Shown here in pieces: positions 45,667 to 53,441 of a DNA stretch of 64,000 nt. The notes below the pieces were generated by a model. That model made no database searches and was not told where the DNA came from. It saw nothing but the letters and a program-made list of their open reading frames with translations. The first letter of the stretch is position 1, and the number at the start of each line of letters is the position of its first letter. The DNA lies in NCBI RefSeq assembly GCF_017874235.1, contig NZ_JAGGLC010000004.1:237237-301236 (forward strand). The letters are read 5' to 3'. The stretch is from Halolamina salifodinae. Lineage in GTDB: Archaea; Halobacteriota; Halobacteria; Halobacteriales; Haloferacaceae. A program made the position numbers and the translations under genes.

Positions 45667-46398
45667 CTACTCGCGGATCTCACGGATCTCGGCTTCGCCC
45701 ATCCGCGCGAGCACCACGCGCGGGACGACGGAACGGTCGGCGTGTTCAAGGATCGTGTCGGCGATCTCTCGTGCCACTTCGAGGTCCTCGTCGTCGTCGA
45801 CTTTGTTCACCAGCGGGACCGCCGTCGCACCTGCGGGGACGCCCCGCAGGCCGCCGTCGGGGCTGGCAAGCGTGCGGCCGACGACCTCGGGCGTGATCTC
45901 GTCACCGACGTCGACGCCCGCCACGTCAGCGACGCGCTCGGGGCGGTGGACCATCTCCTCGTCCAGTGGTTCGCCGACGGCGTGGGCGCTGGCGATTGGG
46001 ACCACTGTGTCGGCCGTCTCGGGGATCCGGGGTTCGTTCACGCCGGGCGCTTTGAAGTCGCGCATCCGGGCGCCGTCGGCTTTGACGAGGACGGGCCCGT
46101 CGTGGGATCGAGCGAGGTCCGTGACGGTGTCGGGGTCGTACCCCCGGTAGCGGTCCTCGAACTCCTGTTCGGGGACGAGGCCGAGCGGGAACTCGTCGGT
46201 GGTGATCAGCGTCGAGATCGGGTCCTCGGTGACCTCGACGTGGGCGACGTGCGGGTCGAAGATGGGGATGCGGACGGTGGCGGTGACGACGGCGCGCTCG
46301 GTCGCGTTCGCCAGCGCGTACATGGTGGTCTTCTTGCCGCCGGCGCCGACGAAGCAGGTCAGGCCGTCGGCGTCGAAGGCGGCCGCGAGATCGGTCAT
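45667..46398 (-). CDS. yqeC: YqeC-type selenium/molybdenum hydroxylase accessory protein
   Basis: A 243-residue P-loop protein with CFVGAGGKKTTMYALA (19-34), VLVKADGARMRDFKAPGVNEPRIP and a C-terminal VPLVNKVDDDEDLEVA (NKxD-like). These match the YqeC family, linked to maturation of selenium-dependent molybdenum hydroxylases. I see no such hydroxylase in the window; in haloarchaea the client enzyme is unknown. It converges with mobA. Confidence 0.85.
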   Translation of the reverse strand: MTDLAAAFDADGLTCFVGAGGKKTTMYALANATERAVVTATVRIPIFDPHVAHVEVTEDPISTLITTDEFPLGLVPEQEFEDRYRGYDPDTVTDLARSHDGPVLVKADGARMRDFKAPGVNEPRIPETADTVVPIASAHAVGEPLDEEMVHRPERVADVAGVDVGDEITPEVVGRTLASPDGGLRGVPAGATAVPLVNKVDDDEDLEVAREIADTILEHADRSVVPRVVLARMGEAEIREIRE

Positions 46399-46443
46399 GG
46401 CTCGCTGTCGGGACCCGAGCGCCCAAACGGTTTCGACACCGAC

Positions 46444-47289
46444 TCAGACAACATCGCTGACTCGGGCGAACTCCACGCCCGGCTTCGCGGCCATATGTTC
46501 GATCAGTTCCCGGAGCATCCCCGGGCGGGGGCTTCGGCCGCTGACCTGCGGGTGGAGCGTGATGACGTAGATCCCGCCGTCTTCGCCGGACTGCGTCCGG
46601 CTTTCCGAGGAGCGTGGCTCCTCGCATTGTTCATACATCCAGTCGAACTGTCGTCGCCAGTGGTCGAACACTGCCGCCTCGTCGCTGAACGCCCGATTCC
46701 CGGAGAACGCCAGCGCGGGGTAGTCGTCGCGCTGCCACGACACCGGCACCTCGGTGATGCCGACGGGGTCGCCCAGTTCGTAGGGGTCGTCGACGGGCGC
46801 GTGCTCCTCGCGGAGTTCGTAGGGTTCGAACTCCCGGGCCATCCCGCTCGAGGACCACTCGAAGCCGAACTCCTGCAGGATCGAGACGGTGTTCGGCGAG
46901 AAGTCCCACGAGGGCGAGCGGTAGCCGGCGGGCGCGGAGCCAGTGAGATCCTCGATGCTCTCGATGCCGCGAGCGACGTCCGCGCGCTCGGCCTCGCGGC
47001 TCTCGTACTCGCCGGGCGGGGTGTGGCTCCAGCCGTGGTGGCCGACCTCGTGGCCCTCGTCGACGACGCGCTGGCACGGTTCCGGGAACGAGTCGATGGT
47101 GTGGCCGGGGATGAACCACGTCGACGGTACGTCGAGGCGGTCGAACAGGCCGAGCAAGCGCGGGGCGCCGACCTCGGCGCCGAAGCGGCCGCGGGAGCGC
47201 TGGACGGGCGAGTCGCCGAACTCGCCGGCGTGGAGCCAGGGCGAGACGGCGTCGAAGTCGACGGTGAGACAGACGGTGGCACGGGTCAT
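46444..47289 (-). CDS. Polysaccharide deacetylase-family protein with in-frame palindromes
   Basis: A 281-residue NodB-type hydrolase: CLTVDFDAVSPW (metal Asp), FIPGHTIDSFPE, EVGHHGWSHTPPGEY (metal His pair) and YRSPSWDFSP. It probably removes an acyl group from a glycan or an amide; the close relatives act on small amides. Residues YEQCEEPRSSESRTQSGEDG interrupt the expected run into GGIYVITLHPQVSGRSP; the DNA is two hairpins at 46585-46624. The start at 47289 avoids a Trp-rich short extension. Confidence 0.88.
   Translation of the reverse strand: MTRATVCLTVDFDAVSPWLHAGEFGDSPVQRSRGRFGAEVGAPRLLGLFDRLDVPSTWFIPGHTIDSFPEPCQRVVDEGHEVGHHGWSHTPPGEYESREAERADVARGIESIEDLTGSAPAGYRSPSWDFSPNTVSILQEFGFEWSSSGMAREFEPYELREEHAPVDDPYELGDPVGITEVPVSWQRDDYPALAFSGNRAFSDEAAVFDHWRRQFDWMYEQCEEPRSSESRTQSGEDGGIYVITLHPQVSGRSPRPGMLRELIEHMAAKPGVEFARVSDVV
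46585..46624 (-). repeat. Hairpin pair inside the deacetylase gene
   Basis: GCCGGAC/GTCCGGC with loop TGC (46585-46601) and CGAGGAGC/GCTCCTCG with loop GTG (46606-46624), four bases apart. The first is nearly stem A of the copy at 15241; the second contains the GAGGAGC stem found in cofD. The frame stays open. Confidence 0.75.
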
Positions 47290-47491
47290 AGAGTGGGCCG
47301 GGGCTCGGCGCCACAAATCAGTACCGGCGAGCCGGAGGAGTCCAGTGTGGTTCTCTCCGGACCCCCGTCAGGCCCGCCGTGACGCGTCACCGGTTTCGGC
47401 CGCGAGCGGCCGCGACATCGCCAGCAGCGAACGGGGGAGGAATAGCCCGCTTAGGCAGGGTTTTTCAGTCGGGGGGGCGTAGCAGTAGTCG

Positions 47492-47536
47492 ATGAACGAC
47501 AGCGAAGCCGTCCCCGTGACGGAGGATCTCCAATGA
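47492..47536 (+). CDS. Possible 14-residue leader peptide upstream of psmA
   Basis: A short frame MNDSEAVPVTEDLQ whose TGA overlaps the psmA ATG (ATGA). GGAGG stands 7 bases before that ATG. Coupled translation may set proteasome levels, but the frame could also be fortuitous. Confidence 0.35.
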   Translation: MNDSEAVPVTEDLQ

Positions 47537-48288
47537 GAGGGAACGACCAGCAGGCCTACGACCGCGGTACGTCGCTGTTCTCGCCCGACGGCCGCATCTA
47601 CCAGGTAGAGTACGCTCGTGAGGCAGTGTCGCGAGGGGCGCCCAGCGTGGGCGTTCGAACCGAGGAAGGCGTCGTCCTGGCCGCACAGGCACAGGCGAGC
47701 TCCGAGCTGATGGAGTCCGAAAGCATCGAGAAGATCCACAAGCTCGACGACCACATCGGCGCCGCCTCCGCCGGCCACGTCGCCGACGCCCGACAGCTGA
47801 TCGACTTCGCGCGCCAGATGGCCCAGAGCAACCACCTGCGCTACGGCGAGGCCGTCGGCGTGGAAACGCTCACGAAGTACATCACCGACCACATCCAGGA
47901 GAACACCCAGATGGGCGGGACGCGCCCGTACGGCGCCGCGCTCCTGATCGGTGGGATCGAGGGCGGCGTCGACGGCGAGAGCGGGACGCCGCGCCTGTTC
48001 AGCGCCGACCCCTCGGGGACGCCCCACGAGTGGAAGGCCACCATCATCGGCGGCGGCCGCGAGGAGATCCAGGGCGTGCTCGAGGACGGCTGGTCGGCGG
48101 ACCTCACCCTCGAGGAGGGGCTGAAGCTGGTCCTCCGTAGCATCCGCGAGCACGAAGAGGAGATCGAGGCCGACGCGCTGTCGGTCTCGGCGATCACCGT
48201 CGAGGACGGCTACGAGGGCTACGAGACCGAGGAGGTCGCGGAGCTACTCGACGCCCTCGAAGCGGAGTCCGACGACGCCGACGAGTAA
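47533..48288 (+). CDS. psmA: Proteasome subunit alpha
   Basis: A 251-residue 20S proteasome alpha subunit. The N-terminal gate and alpha signature read AYDRGTSLFSPDGRIYQVEYAREAV; GVVLAAQAQASSELME and IDFARQMAQSNHLRYGE follow. The acidic C-terminus is usual in halophiles. A strong GGAGG 7 bases before the ATG, with a possible coupled leader peptide, is unusual in a genome where most messages look leaderless. Confidence 0.96.
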   Translation: MRGNDQQAYDRGTSLFSPDGRIYQVEYAREAVSRGAPSVGVRTEEGVVLAAQAQASSELMESESIEKIHKLDDHIGAASAGHVADARQLIDFARQMAQSNHLRYGEAVGVETLTKYITDHIQENTQMGGTRPYGAALLIGGIEGGVDGESGTPRLFSADPSGTPHEWKATIIGGGREEIQGVLEDGWSADLTLEEGLKLVLRSIREHEEEIEADALSVSAITVEDGYEGYETEEVAELLDALEAESDDADE

Positions 48289-48351
48289 CTCCCGCCCTCT
48301 CTTCTCGCCGCCACCCGACGCTTTAGGTAGTCGGCCCGTCCACGCAGAGTC

Positions 48352-49506
48352 ATGCGACTACTCGAAGGCGGCACGGTTGTCGACGCCGACGGCGTTCTCG
48401 ACGCTGACGTACTGATCGACGGCGACACCATCGAACTGGTCGGTGACGCGAGCGACGCGACCGTCGACGAACGCGTCGACGTGTCGGGACAGTTCGTCGT
48501 CCCGGGGATGATCGACACCCACGTCCACCTGATGATGGACGCCCGCCCCGACGCCGAGAGCCTACAGGGCGACAGCGAGGCGACGATGGCCTACCGCGCG
48601 GCCGAGAACCTCCGGAAGCAGGCGAAGGCCGGCGTCACCACCACCCGGGATCTGGGCGCCGCCGAGACCCTCGCCATCGACGCTCGCGAGGCCGTCGCCG
48701 ACGGGCAGATCCTCGGCCCGCGCGTGCAGTCCGCGGGCAAGAACGTCGTGATGACCGGCGGCCACGGCCACTGGTTCGGCCGCGAGGCCGACGGTCCTCA
48801 CGAGGTCCGGAAGGCCGTTCGCGAACAGCTGAAAGCCGGCGCGGACGCGATCAAGTGCATGGCCACCGGCGGGGTACTGACGACGGGCGCCCAGACCGGC
48901 GCGCCCGAACTCACCCCCGAGGAACTGGAGGCGCTGGTCGACACCGCCGACGCCGCGGGCGTTCCCACCGCGGCCCACTGCCACGGCACGCAGGGGATCA
49001 AAAACGCCGTGCTCGCCGGCATCGACAGCGTCGAGCACGGGACGTTCATGGACGAGCAGGCCGCCGAACTGATGGCCGACCGCGACACCTACTGGGTGCC
49101 GACGCTCTCGGCGCTGAAGGGTATCGTCGAGAACCGCGACGCCGGCATCCCCGAGCAGGCCGTCGAGAAGGGCGAGGACGCCGCCCAGCGCATGGCTGCC
49201 GCGTGGGAGTACGCGCTCGACGCGGGCGTCCCCATCGCGATGGGGACCGACGCCGGGACGCCGTTCAACCGCCACGAGGACGCGGCCCACGAACTCGCGT
49301 ACATGGTCGAGTACGGCCTCGACGCCGAGGGCGCGCTGGAGGCGGCAACGGTCAACGCCGCGGATCTGCTGGGCCTCGACGACACCGGCCTGATCGAGAA
49401 AGGCCACCGTTCGGACCTGCTGGTGCTCCCCGAGAACCCCCTCGAGGACGTGCTGGCGTGGCAGTCCCCCGAGCAGGTGTACGTCGCCGGCGAGCAGGTT
49501 CGGTAG
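48352..49506 (+). CDS. Metal-dependent amidohydrolase (Xaa-Pro dipeptidase/imidazolonepropionase-like)
   Basis: A 384-residue amidohydrolase. Ligands: His57 and His59 in DTHVHL, the lysine expected to be carbamylated at 168 (ADAIKCMATGG), His209 and His229, and the Asp in AMGTDAGTPFNRH. The family includes prolidases and other cyclic-amide hydrolases; substrate unknown. It follows psmA by 63 bases on the same strand, so a role in peptide breakdown is plausible. Confidence 0.88.
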   Translation: MRLLEGGTVVDADGVLDADVLIDGDTIELVGDASDATVDERVDVSGQFVVPGMIDTHVHLMMDARPDAESLQGDSEATMAYRAAENLRKQAKAGVTTTRDLGAAETLAIDAREAVADGQILGPRVQSAGKNVVMTGGHGHWFGREADGPHEVRKAVREQLKAGADAIKCMATGGVLTTGAQTGAPELTPEELEALVDTADAAGVPTAAHCHGTQGIKNAVLAGIDSVEHGTFMDEQAAELMADRDTYWVPTLSALKGIVENRDAGIPEQAVEKGEDAAQRMAAAWEYALDAGVPIAMGTDAGTPFNRHEDAAHELAYMVEYGLDAEGALEAATVNAADLLGLDDTGLIEKGHRSDLLVLPENPLEDVLAWQSPEQVYVAGEQVR

Positions 49507-49623
49507 GCTGAGCCCCCCGCGTCAGGGCACGCTCGTACGGGCGCGAGGTCTGCGAATTCGCCCCACGGCGCCGAGGAAACACAACGGTTTTACGTTCCTC
49601 CCGATTACCGTTGGATGCGAAGC

Positions 49624-49698
49624 GCTCTGGTGGTGTAGTCCGGCCAATCATATCACCCTCTCACGGTGATGACCTGGGTTCGAATCCCAGCCGGAGCA
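49624..49698 (+). tRNA. tRNA-Glu (anticodon CTC)
   Basis: GCTCTGG pairs with CCGGAGC to form the acceptor stem (one G-U). The anticodon stem TCACC/GGTGA closes the loop CTCTCAC, anticodon CTC at 49660-49662. The T arm is CTGGG-TTCGAAT-CCCAG and the discriminator base is A. No intron. A GGTTTTACG stretch about 35 bases upstream may be the promoter. Confidence 0.95.
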
Positions 49699-49991
49699 TT
49701 TCTGTCGACGCCACTGTTCGAGCGGTGAGCGTCGCGAACCGCGAGTCGGCGTCGACGCAATCGACGTGTGGGATTCGAAGCCTGTGAGTCGCAGCCCGGA
49801 AGCGCAACGGAGTGAGCATCCCGGACTGTCTTACTCCGGTTCGAATCCCAGCCGGAGCATTTCTACGGCTCGCAACGGTCGCGAGCCGTTGCCATCGATA
49901 TCTGGGATTCCGAAGCAGGGAGTGGGAGGTGAGTGAGCGATAGCGAACGAACGGGAACGACCGTGGTTCGAATCCCAGCCGGAGCATTTCT
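49677..49991 (+). repeat. Three copies of the tRNA-Glu 3' end
   Basis: The 27 bases formed by GGTTCGAATCCCAGCCGGAG and CATTTCT occur inside the tRNA (49677-49703) and again at 49838-49864 and 49965-49991. Copies 1 and 3 extend to TCTGTCGA. Spacings are 161 and 127 bases, and the spacers share a GGGATTC(C)GAAGC motif. This is the expected footprint of repeated integration and excision at a tRNA att site, or of local duplication. The whole of 49699-50050 is gene-free otherwise. Confidence 0.85.
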
Positions 49992-50050
49992 GTCGAAGCA
50001 AACTTCCCAGCGATGCGTGTGCTTGACCGCGAGTCGACGACCGCCGCCGC

Positions 50051-50212
50051 TCAGTTGAGGTTGTAGTAGAACGTTCCGCCACACTCCTTACAGGAGGATT
50101 TGTACTCGCGCCTACTGCTCGTTCCGAGCTTCTTGATCTCGTCGGATTTCGAGTTCACGGTCGCGTTCGCGACTTCCCCACAGCGTGGACAGGCTACCTT
50201 GACAACGGCCAT
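50051..50212 (-). CDS. Small zinc-ribbon protein
   Basis: A 53-residue protein: MAVVKVACPRCGEVANATVN and SSCKECGGTFYYNLN. The CPRC and CKEC knuckles make one zinc ribbon. The start is the internal ATG at 50212, since longer extensions lack conservation-like character. Role unknown; such proteins may bind RNA, or act as small adaptors. Confidence 0.75.
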   Translation of the reverse strand: MAVVKVACPRCGEVANATVNSKSDEIKKLGTSSRREYKSSCKECGGTFYYNLN

Positions 50213-50243
50213 ACGCGACACTGTGGCGCGGCGTGACAAAAGC

Positions 50244-50717
50244 TCACTCCTCGTACCCCTCCTCGTAGTCATCGACGTAGCCTTCCTCGTAGCCCTCGAC
50301 GTAGCTGTCGTGGCCGTCGTCGTCGCTCGACCCGGAACCGCCCGTCGATCCCGAACCGACTGGGATGTCGTCGGTCACTACCTCCTCTTCCAGTGGGGGC
50401 AGGTCCTCGATCAGGTCCAGCGCGTCGTCGCTGAGCGCGTCGATGGTGTCGTCGCCAAGGGTGTCCAGCGGGTCCAGCGGATCCTCGCCCAGTTCGTGGT
50501 CCTCCAGCGGGATCGGCTCCCGGCTCTGCTGTTCGCGGCGGATCTCCCGGATCACCTCCAGATCGGTGGCCTGCCGCTCCGCCGCCTGTAGCACGAGGTC
50601 CGAGGCGTACCTGAGGTCGCGCTGGAACTCGGGACTGTGCGGATCGGTCGGCTGCTGGCGCTCCCGCGGCGCGCGCTTTCCCAGCGGATCGTGTGGGTTG
50701 TTCGGATCCAGTCCCAT
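50244..50717 (-). CDS. Conserved acidic haloarchaeal protein, function unknown
   Basis: A 157-residue protein starting MGLDPNNPHDPLGKRAPRER. A helical, charged first part (RDLRYASDLVLQAAERQATD) is followed by a Pro/Glu/Asp-rich stretch and a C-terminus of Gly/Asp/Tyr repeats (VEGYEEGYVDDYEEGYEE). It looks largely disordered. Upstream of the ATG the frame stays open but the extension is not protein-like. Confidence 0.6.
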   Translation of the reverse strand: MGLDPNNPHDPLGKRAPRERQQPTDPHSPEFQRDLRYASDLVLQAAERQATDLEVIREIRREQQSREPIPLEDHELGEDPLDPLDTLGDDTIDALSDDALDLIEDLPPLEEEVVTDDIPVGSGSTGGSGSSDDDGHDSYVEGYEEGYVDDYEEGYEE

Positions 50718-50866
50718 ATCCCGCGATAAGGTGTGGCACCCCTTAGAGATTTGGTGCGTCGGGGACTTTGGCCGAAATTCCCCCTCGATACCCCCGGAGT
50801 TCCGCGCCATTTGTGTCAGAATTCGGAAAATACGTAAGAGGTGGTGGTGCGTTGAACCGAGTGACG

Positions 50867-52189
50867 ATGTTCGACAGTAACTCCGGCGGCGACGACGACA
50901 GTACGCGAAGCAGCCGACGCCGGTTCGTCGGCGCAGTGGCGGCGCTCTCGGCGACGGGGCTCGCCGGCTGTTCCGGCAACGGCGGCACCGACACGCCCAC
51001 GGACGAGTCGATGGGGATGGACACGCCCACCGCGACGGCCACCGACGAGCCGACGGAGGAGCCCACGGCGACGCCCCAGCCCCCGGCAGCCGACGTGCCG
51101 GTGCTGAACTACGCGCTGACCCTGGAGCACCTCGAGAACGTGTTCTACCGCGACGGCCTCGAGACGTTCAGCGACGACGAGATCATGAACGCCGACGCGC
51201 TCTCGGGGTTCAACGAGACCGTCCGGATGCAGGTGCCCGAGTACCTCCGGACCGTCGGCGCCCACGAGCAGGCCCACGTCGACGCGCTGACCGCGACCAT
51301 CGAGGACCTCAACGGCGACCCCATCGGCGAGGGCGAGTACGACTTCGGCTACTCGACGCCCTCGGAGTTCTTCGCGGTCGGTGCCGCCCTGGAGAACACC
51401 GGCGTCGCCGCCTACGCCGGCGCCGCACCGAAGGTCGTGAACAACGACCTGCTGACGGTGGCGGCGGGCATCCACTCCAACGAGGCGCGCCACGCGGCGT
51501 TCCTGAACCTGATCAACGACGAGGCGCCGTTCCCGAACGCCGTCGATCAGGCGATGAGCGTCGACGAGGTGCTGGAGGTGGCGGGCCAGTTCGTCACCAG
51601 CGAGGTCGACCCGAGCGCCTACGAACTGGGCGACGAGCGCCCGAGCCATGACCGGAAGGCCGACAACGACACCAGCGACGTGGAAGTGCTGAACTACGCG
51701 CTCACCCTGGAACACCTCGAGAACGCGTTCTACCGCGACGGCCTCGCGGGGTTCAGCGACGAGGAGCTGATGAACGCCGACGTGCTGAGCGACTACGGAA
51801 CGGCGGTGCAGGAGAAGGTCCCGGGTCACCTCGCGATGGTCGGCGACCACGAAGCCGCCCACGTGAGCGCGCTCACGGATACCGTCGAACAGCTCGGCGG
51901 CACGCCCGTCGAGGAGGCGAACTACGACTTCGGCTACTCGACGCCCTCGGAGTTCCTCGGCGTGGCGAAGGCCCTGGAGAACACCGGCGTCGCCGCCTAC
52001 AAGGGCGCTGCGGGGACCGTCTCCGCCGACGCGGTGTTCGAGGCGGCCATCAGCATCCACTCGGTCGAGGCACGGCACGCGAGCTTCCTGAACGAACTCA
52101 ACGTCGAATCGCCGTTCCCCGACGCCGTCGACGAGCCGATGTCGATGGCGGAGGTCCGCGAGGTTGCCGGCCAGTTCATCGTTGAGTAG
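50867..52189 (+). CDS. Tat lipoprotein with two ferritin-like domains
   Basis: A 440-residue exported lipoprotein: SSRRRFVGAVAALSATGLAGC (Tat motif and lipobox, Cys35), a Thr/Pro/Glu linker, then two ferritin-like helical bundles at about 78-210 and 278-440. Each repeat keeps the possible di-metal ligands: LEHLEN, HE(Q/A)AHV, ALENTGVAAY and EARHA. The two halves are very alike, so the duplication is recent or under conversion. It may protect against desiccation or oxidants, or store metal at the cell surface. Confidence 0.85.
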   Translation: MFDSNSGGDDDSTRSSRRRFVGAVAALSATGLAGCSGNGGTDTPTDESMGMDTPTATATDEPTEEPTATPQPPAADVPVLNYALTLEHLENVFYRDGLETFSDDEIMNADALSGFNETVRMQVPEYLRTVGAHEQAHVDALTATIEDLNGDPIGEGEYDFGYSTPSEFFAVGAALENTGVAAYAGAAPKVVNNDLLTVAAGIHSNEARHAAFLNLINDEAPFPNAVDQAMSVDEVLEVAGQFVTSEVDPSAYELGDERPSHDRKADNDTSDVEVLNYALTLEHLENAFYRDGLAGFSDEELMNADVLSDYGTAVQEKVPGHLAMVGDHEAAHVSALTDTVEQLGGTPVEEANYDFGYSTPSEFLGVAKALENTGVAAYKGAAGTVSADAVFEAAISIHSVEARHASFLNELNVESPFPDAVDEPMSMAEVREVAGQFIVE

Positions 52190-52257
52190 GCTCGTTCGCC
52201 GACCGTTGGAAGGGCGGTCGGTGGGCTTAGGTAGGTCGGGCGGCTCGGGTGCACACG

Positions 52258-52539
52258 ATGGAGGCGGCCCTCTGGTACGTGCTGTCGGGCACCCGCGGCG
52301 GCCCCAACCGGGCGCGTGTCCTCCGGGCCGTCGACGAGCGGCCGCGGAACCCGAACCAGCTCGCGGAGGCGCTCGACCTCAACTACGACACCGTCCGGCA
52401 CCACCTCGACGTGCTGGCGGAGAACGACGTCGTCCAGTCGAGCGGCGACGAGTACGGCGCGGTCTACCTGCCGACCGACCGCGCCCGCGAACACTGGGAC
52501 GTCGTCGAGGAGATCACCAGCGGACTGGAGCAACCATGA
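52258..52539 (+). CDS. Winged-helix (ArsR-like) transcription regulator
   Basis: A 93-residue HTH protein: LSGTRGGPNRARVLRAVDER, then NQLAEALDLNYDTVRHHLDVLAENDVV, typical of the ArsR/HTH-20 fold. It may control the respiratory gene cluster that follows. A GTG at 52249 is an alternative start; the ATG fits a CTTAGG box about 30 bases upstream better. Its TGA overlaps the ATG of a 15-residue frame. Confidence 0.85.
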   Translation: MEAALWYVLSGTRGGPNRARVLRAVDERPRNPNQLAEALDLNYDTVRHHLDVLAENDVVQSSGDEYGAVYLPTDRAREHWDVVEEITSGLEQP

Positions 52540-52583
52540 GCCCGAACACACGAACCGAGCCACGCTCGACGGGGGACCGATGA
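52536..52583 (+). CDS. Possible 15-residue coupled mini-ORF
   Basis: MSPNTRTEPRSTGDR is joined by ATGA overlaps to both the regulator gene before it and the membrane protein after it. It could be a coupling cistron that carries ribosomes across the 40-base gap. No homology is expected at this size. Confidence 0.35.
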   Translation: MSPNTRTEPRSTGDR

Positions 52584-52885
52584 ACGCGCTAGCGACCGCC
52601 GCACAGATCGCGGTCGGGCTGAACCTCCTCTTTCTCGGGAGTCTGATCTGGGTCTGGGGGCGCAACTACCTCACGCTCCGGTCGAAGCACACGCTGGGGA
52701 TGCTGGTGTTCGCGAGCCTGCTGTTCGCCGAGAACGGGTTCGCGCTCTACTACTACCTCATCGACCCGGATCTCTCGGTCTGGTTCAGCACGCAGGTGCC
52801 CGACATCGCGTGGTACGCGATGCTGTCGTTCCACGTGCTCGAGGCTGCCGCGCTCGCGTTCCTGACGTGGGTCACCCTCGACTGA
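52580..52885 (+). CDS. Three-helix membrane protein, function unknown
   Basis: A 101-residue protein starting MNALATAAQIAVGLNLLFLG. Three or four hydrophobic helices alternate with short loops (GRNYLTLRSKH, DPDLSVWFSTQV). It overlaps the mini-ORF by ATGA and belongs to the regulator operon. Haloarchaeal homologues seem to occur near such HTH genes, but no function is known to me. Confidence 0.7.
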   Translation: MNALATAAQIAVGLNLLFLGSLIWVWGRNYLTLRSKHTLGMLVFASLLFAENGFALYYYLIDPDLSVWFSTQVPDIAWYAMLSFHVLEAAALAFLTWVTLD

Positions 52886-52964
52886 CCACGGGGCCGCCCA
52901 TGCCGGGACGAGAAACGAATCTTTATACCTTCTCCACGGCCATTCTTCCCTAACGGAGCGCATC

Positions 52965-53393
52965 ATGGTATCGACGATCTACCTCGTGAGTGCGGCGCTG
53001 ATGGCTCTCCTCCTCGTCGCCGTCGTGGCGGCGGTGGTGGGTCGGAACTGGAAAGCATACACACCGAAACTGGGGAGCGACAAGTCGGTCTGGAGCGCGC
53101 TCGCGGGCAGCGAGTCGGTCTGGACCCTGGCGTTCGTCGTCGTCGCGCTGGCGATGGGCGCGGGCGCGACGCTGTTCGTCAGTGGCGACACCTACTCCGC
53201 GTCGCTCGTGAGCCTCGGGGGCGCCGTCGTCGCCATCGCACTGGCACTGGCGTTCCTCTTCTACCTCTTCTACGGCACCTACGCGGCCGCGAAGGCCCGT
53301 GGGTTCCAGCGCGCGGCGGCCGTGATGGCCGGCTCGTGGGTGCTGGCCCTGCTGGTCGTCGGTGTCATCACGGTGCAGCTCGTCACCGCCTGA
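52965..53393 (+). CDS. Four-helix membrane protein, function unknown
   Basis: A 142-residue polytopic protein with about four transmembrane helices, and GRNWKAYTPKLGSDKSVWSA in the first loop. A TATA box CTTTATACC (52921-52929) stands 36-44 bases before the ATG, so a short leader is likely. It lies in the respiratory cluster next to the larger membrane protein at 53442. Confidence 0.65.
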   Translation: MVSTIYLVSAALMALLLVAVVAAVVGRNWKAYTPKLGSDKSVWSALAGSESVWTLAFVVVALAMGAGATLFVSGDTYSASLVSLGGAVVAIALALAFLFYLFYGTYAAAKARGFQRAAAVMAGSWVLALLVVGVITVQLVTA

Positions 53394-53441
53394 GCCGTTT
53401 GCGAAACGTTTCTGTCGCTTCCGCCCCGAGTTGGGAGTCAC

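Noticed and set aside
45742..47382. Long plus-strand frame of 546 codons
   Set aside because: Antisense to yqeC and the deacetylase, both of which have clear motifs.
49677..49991. CRISPR-like array
   Set aside because: Only three repeats, unequal long spacers, no leader and no cas genes; the repeat is the tRNA 3' end.
49661..50084. Minus-strand reading frames starting MLRLGFEPRSS
   Set aside because: They are antisense translations of the tRNA-Glu gene and its repeated 3' end, not proteins.
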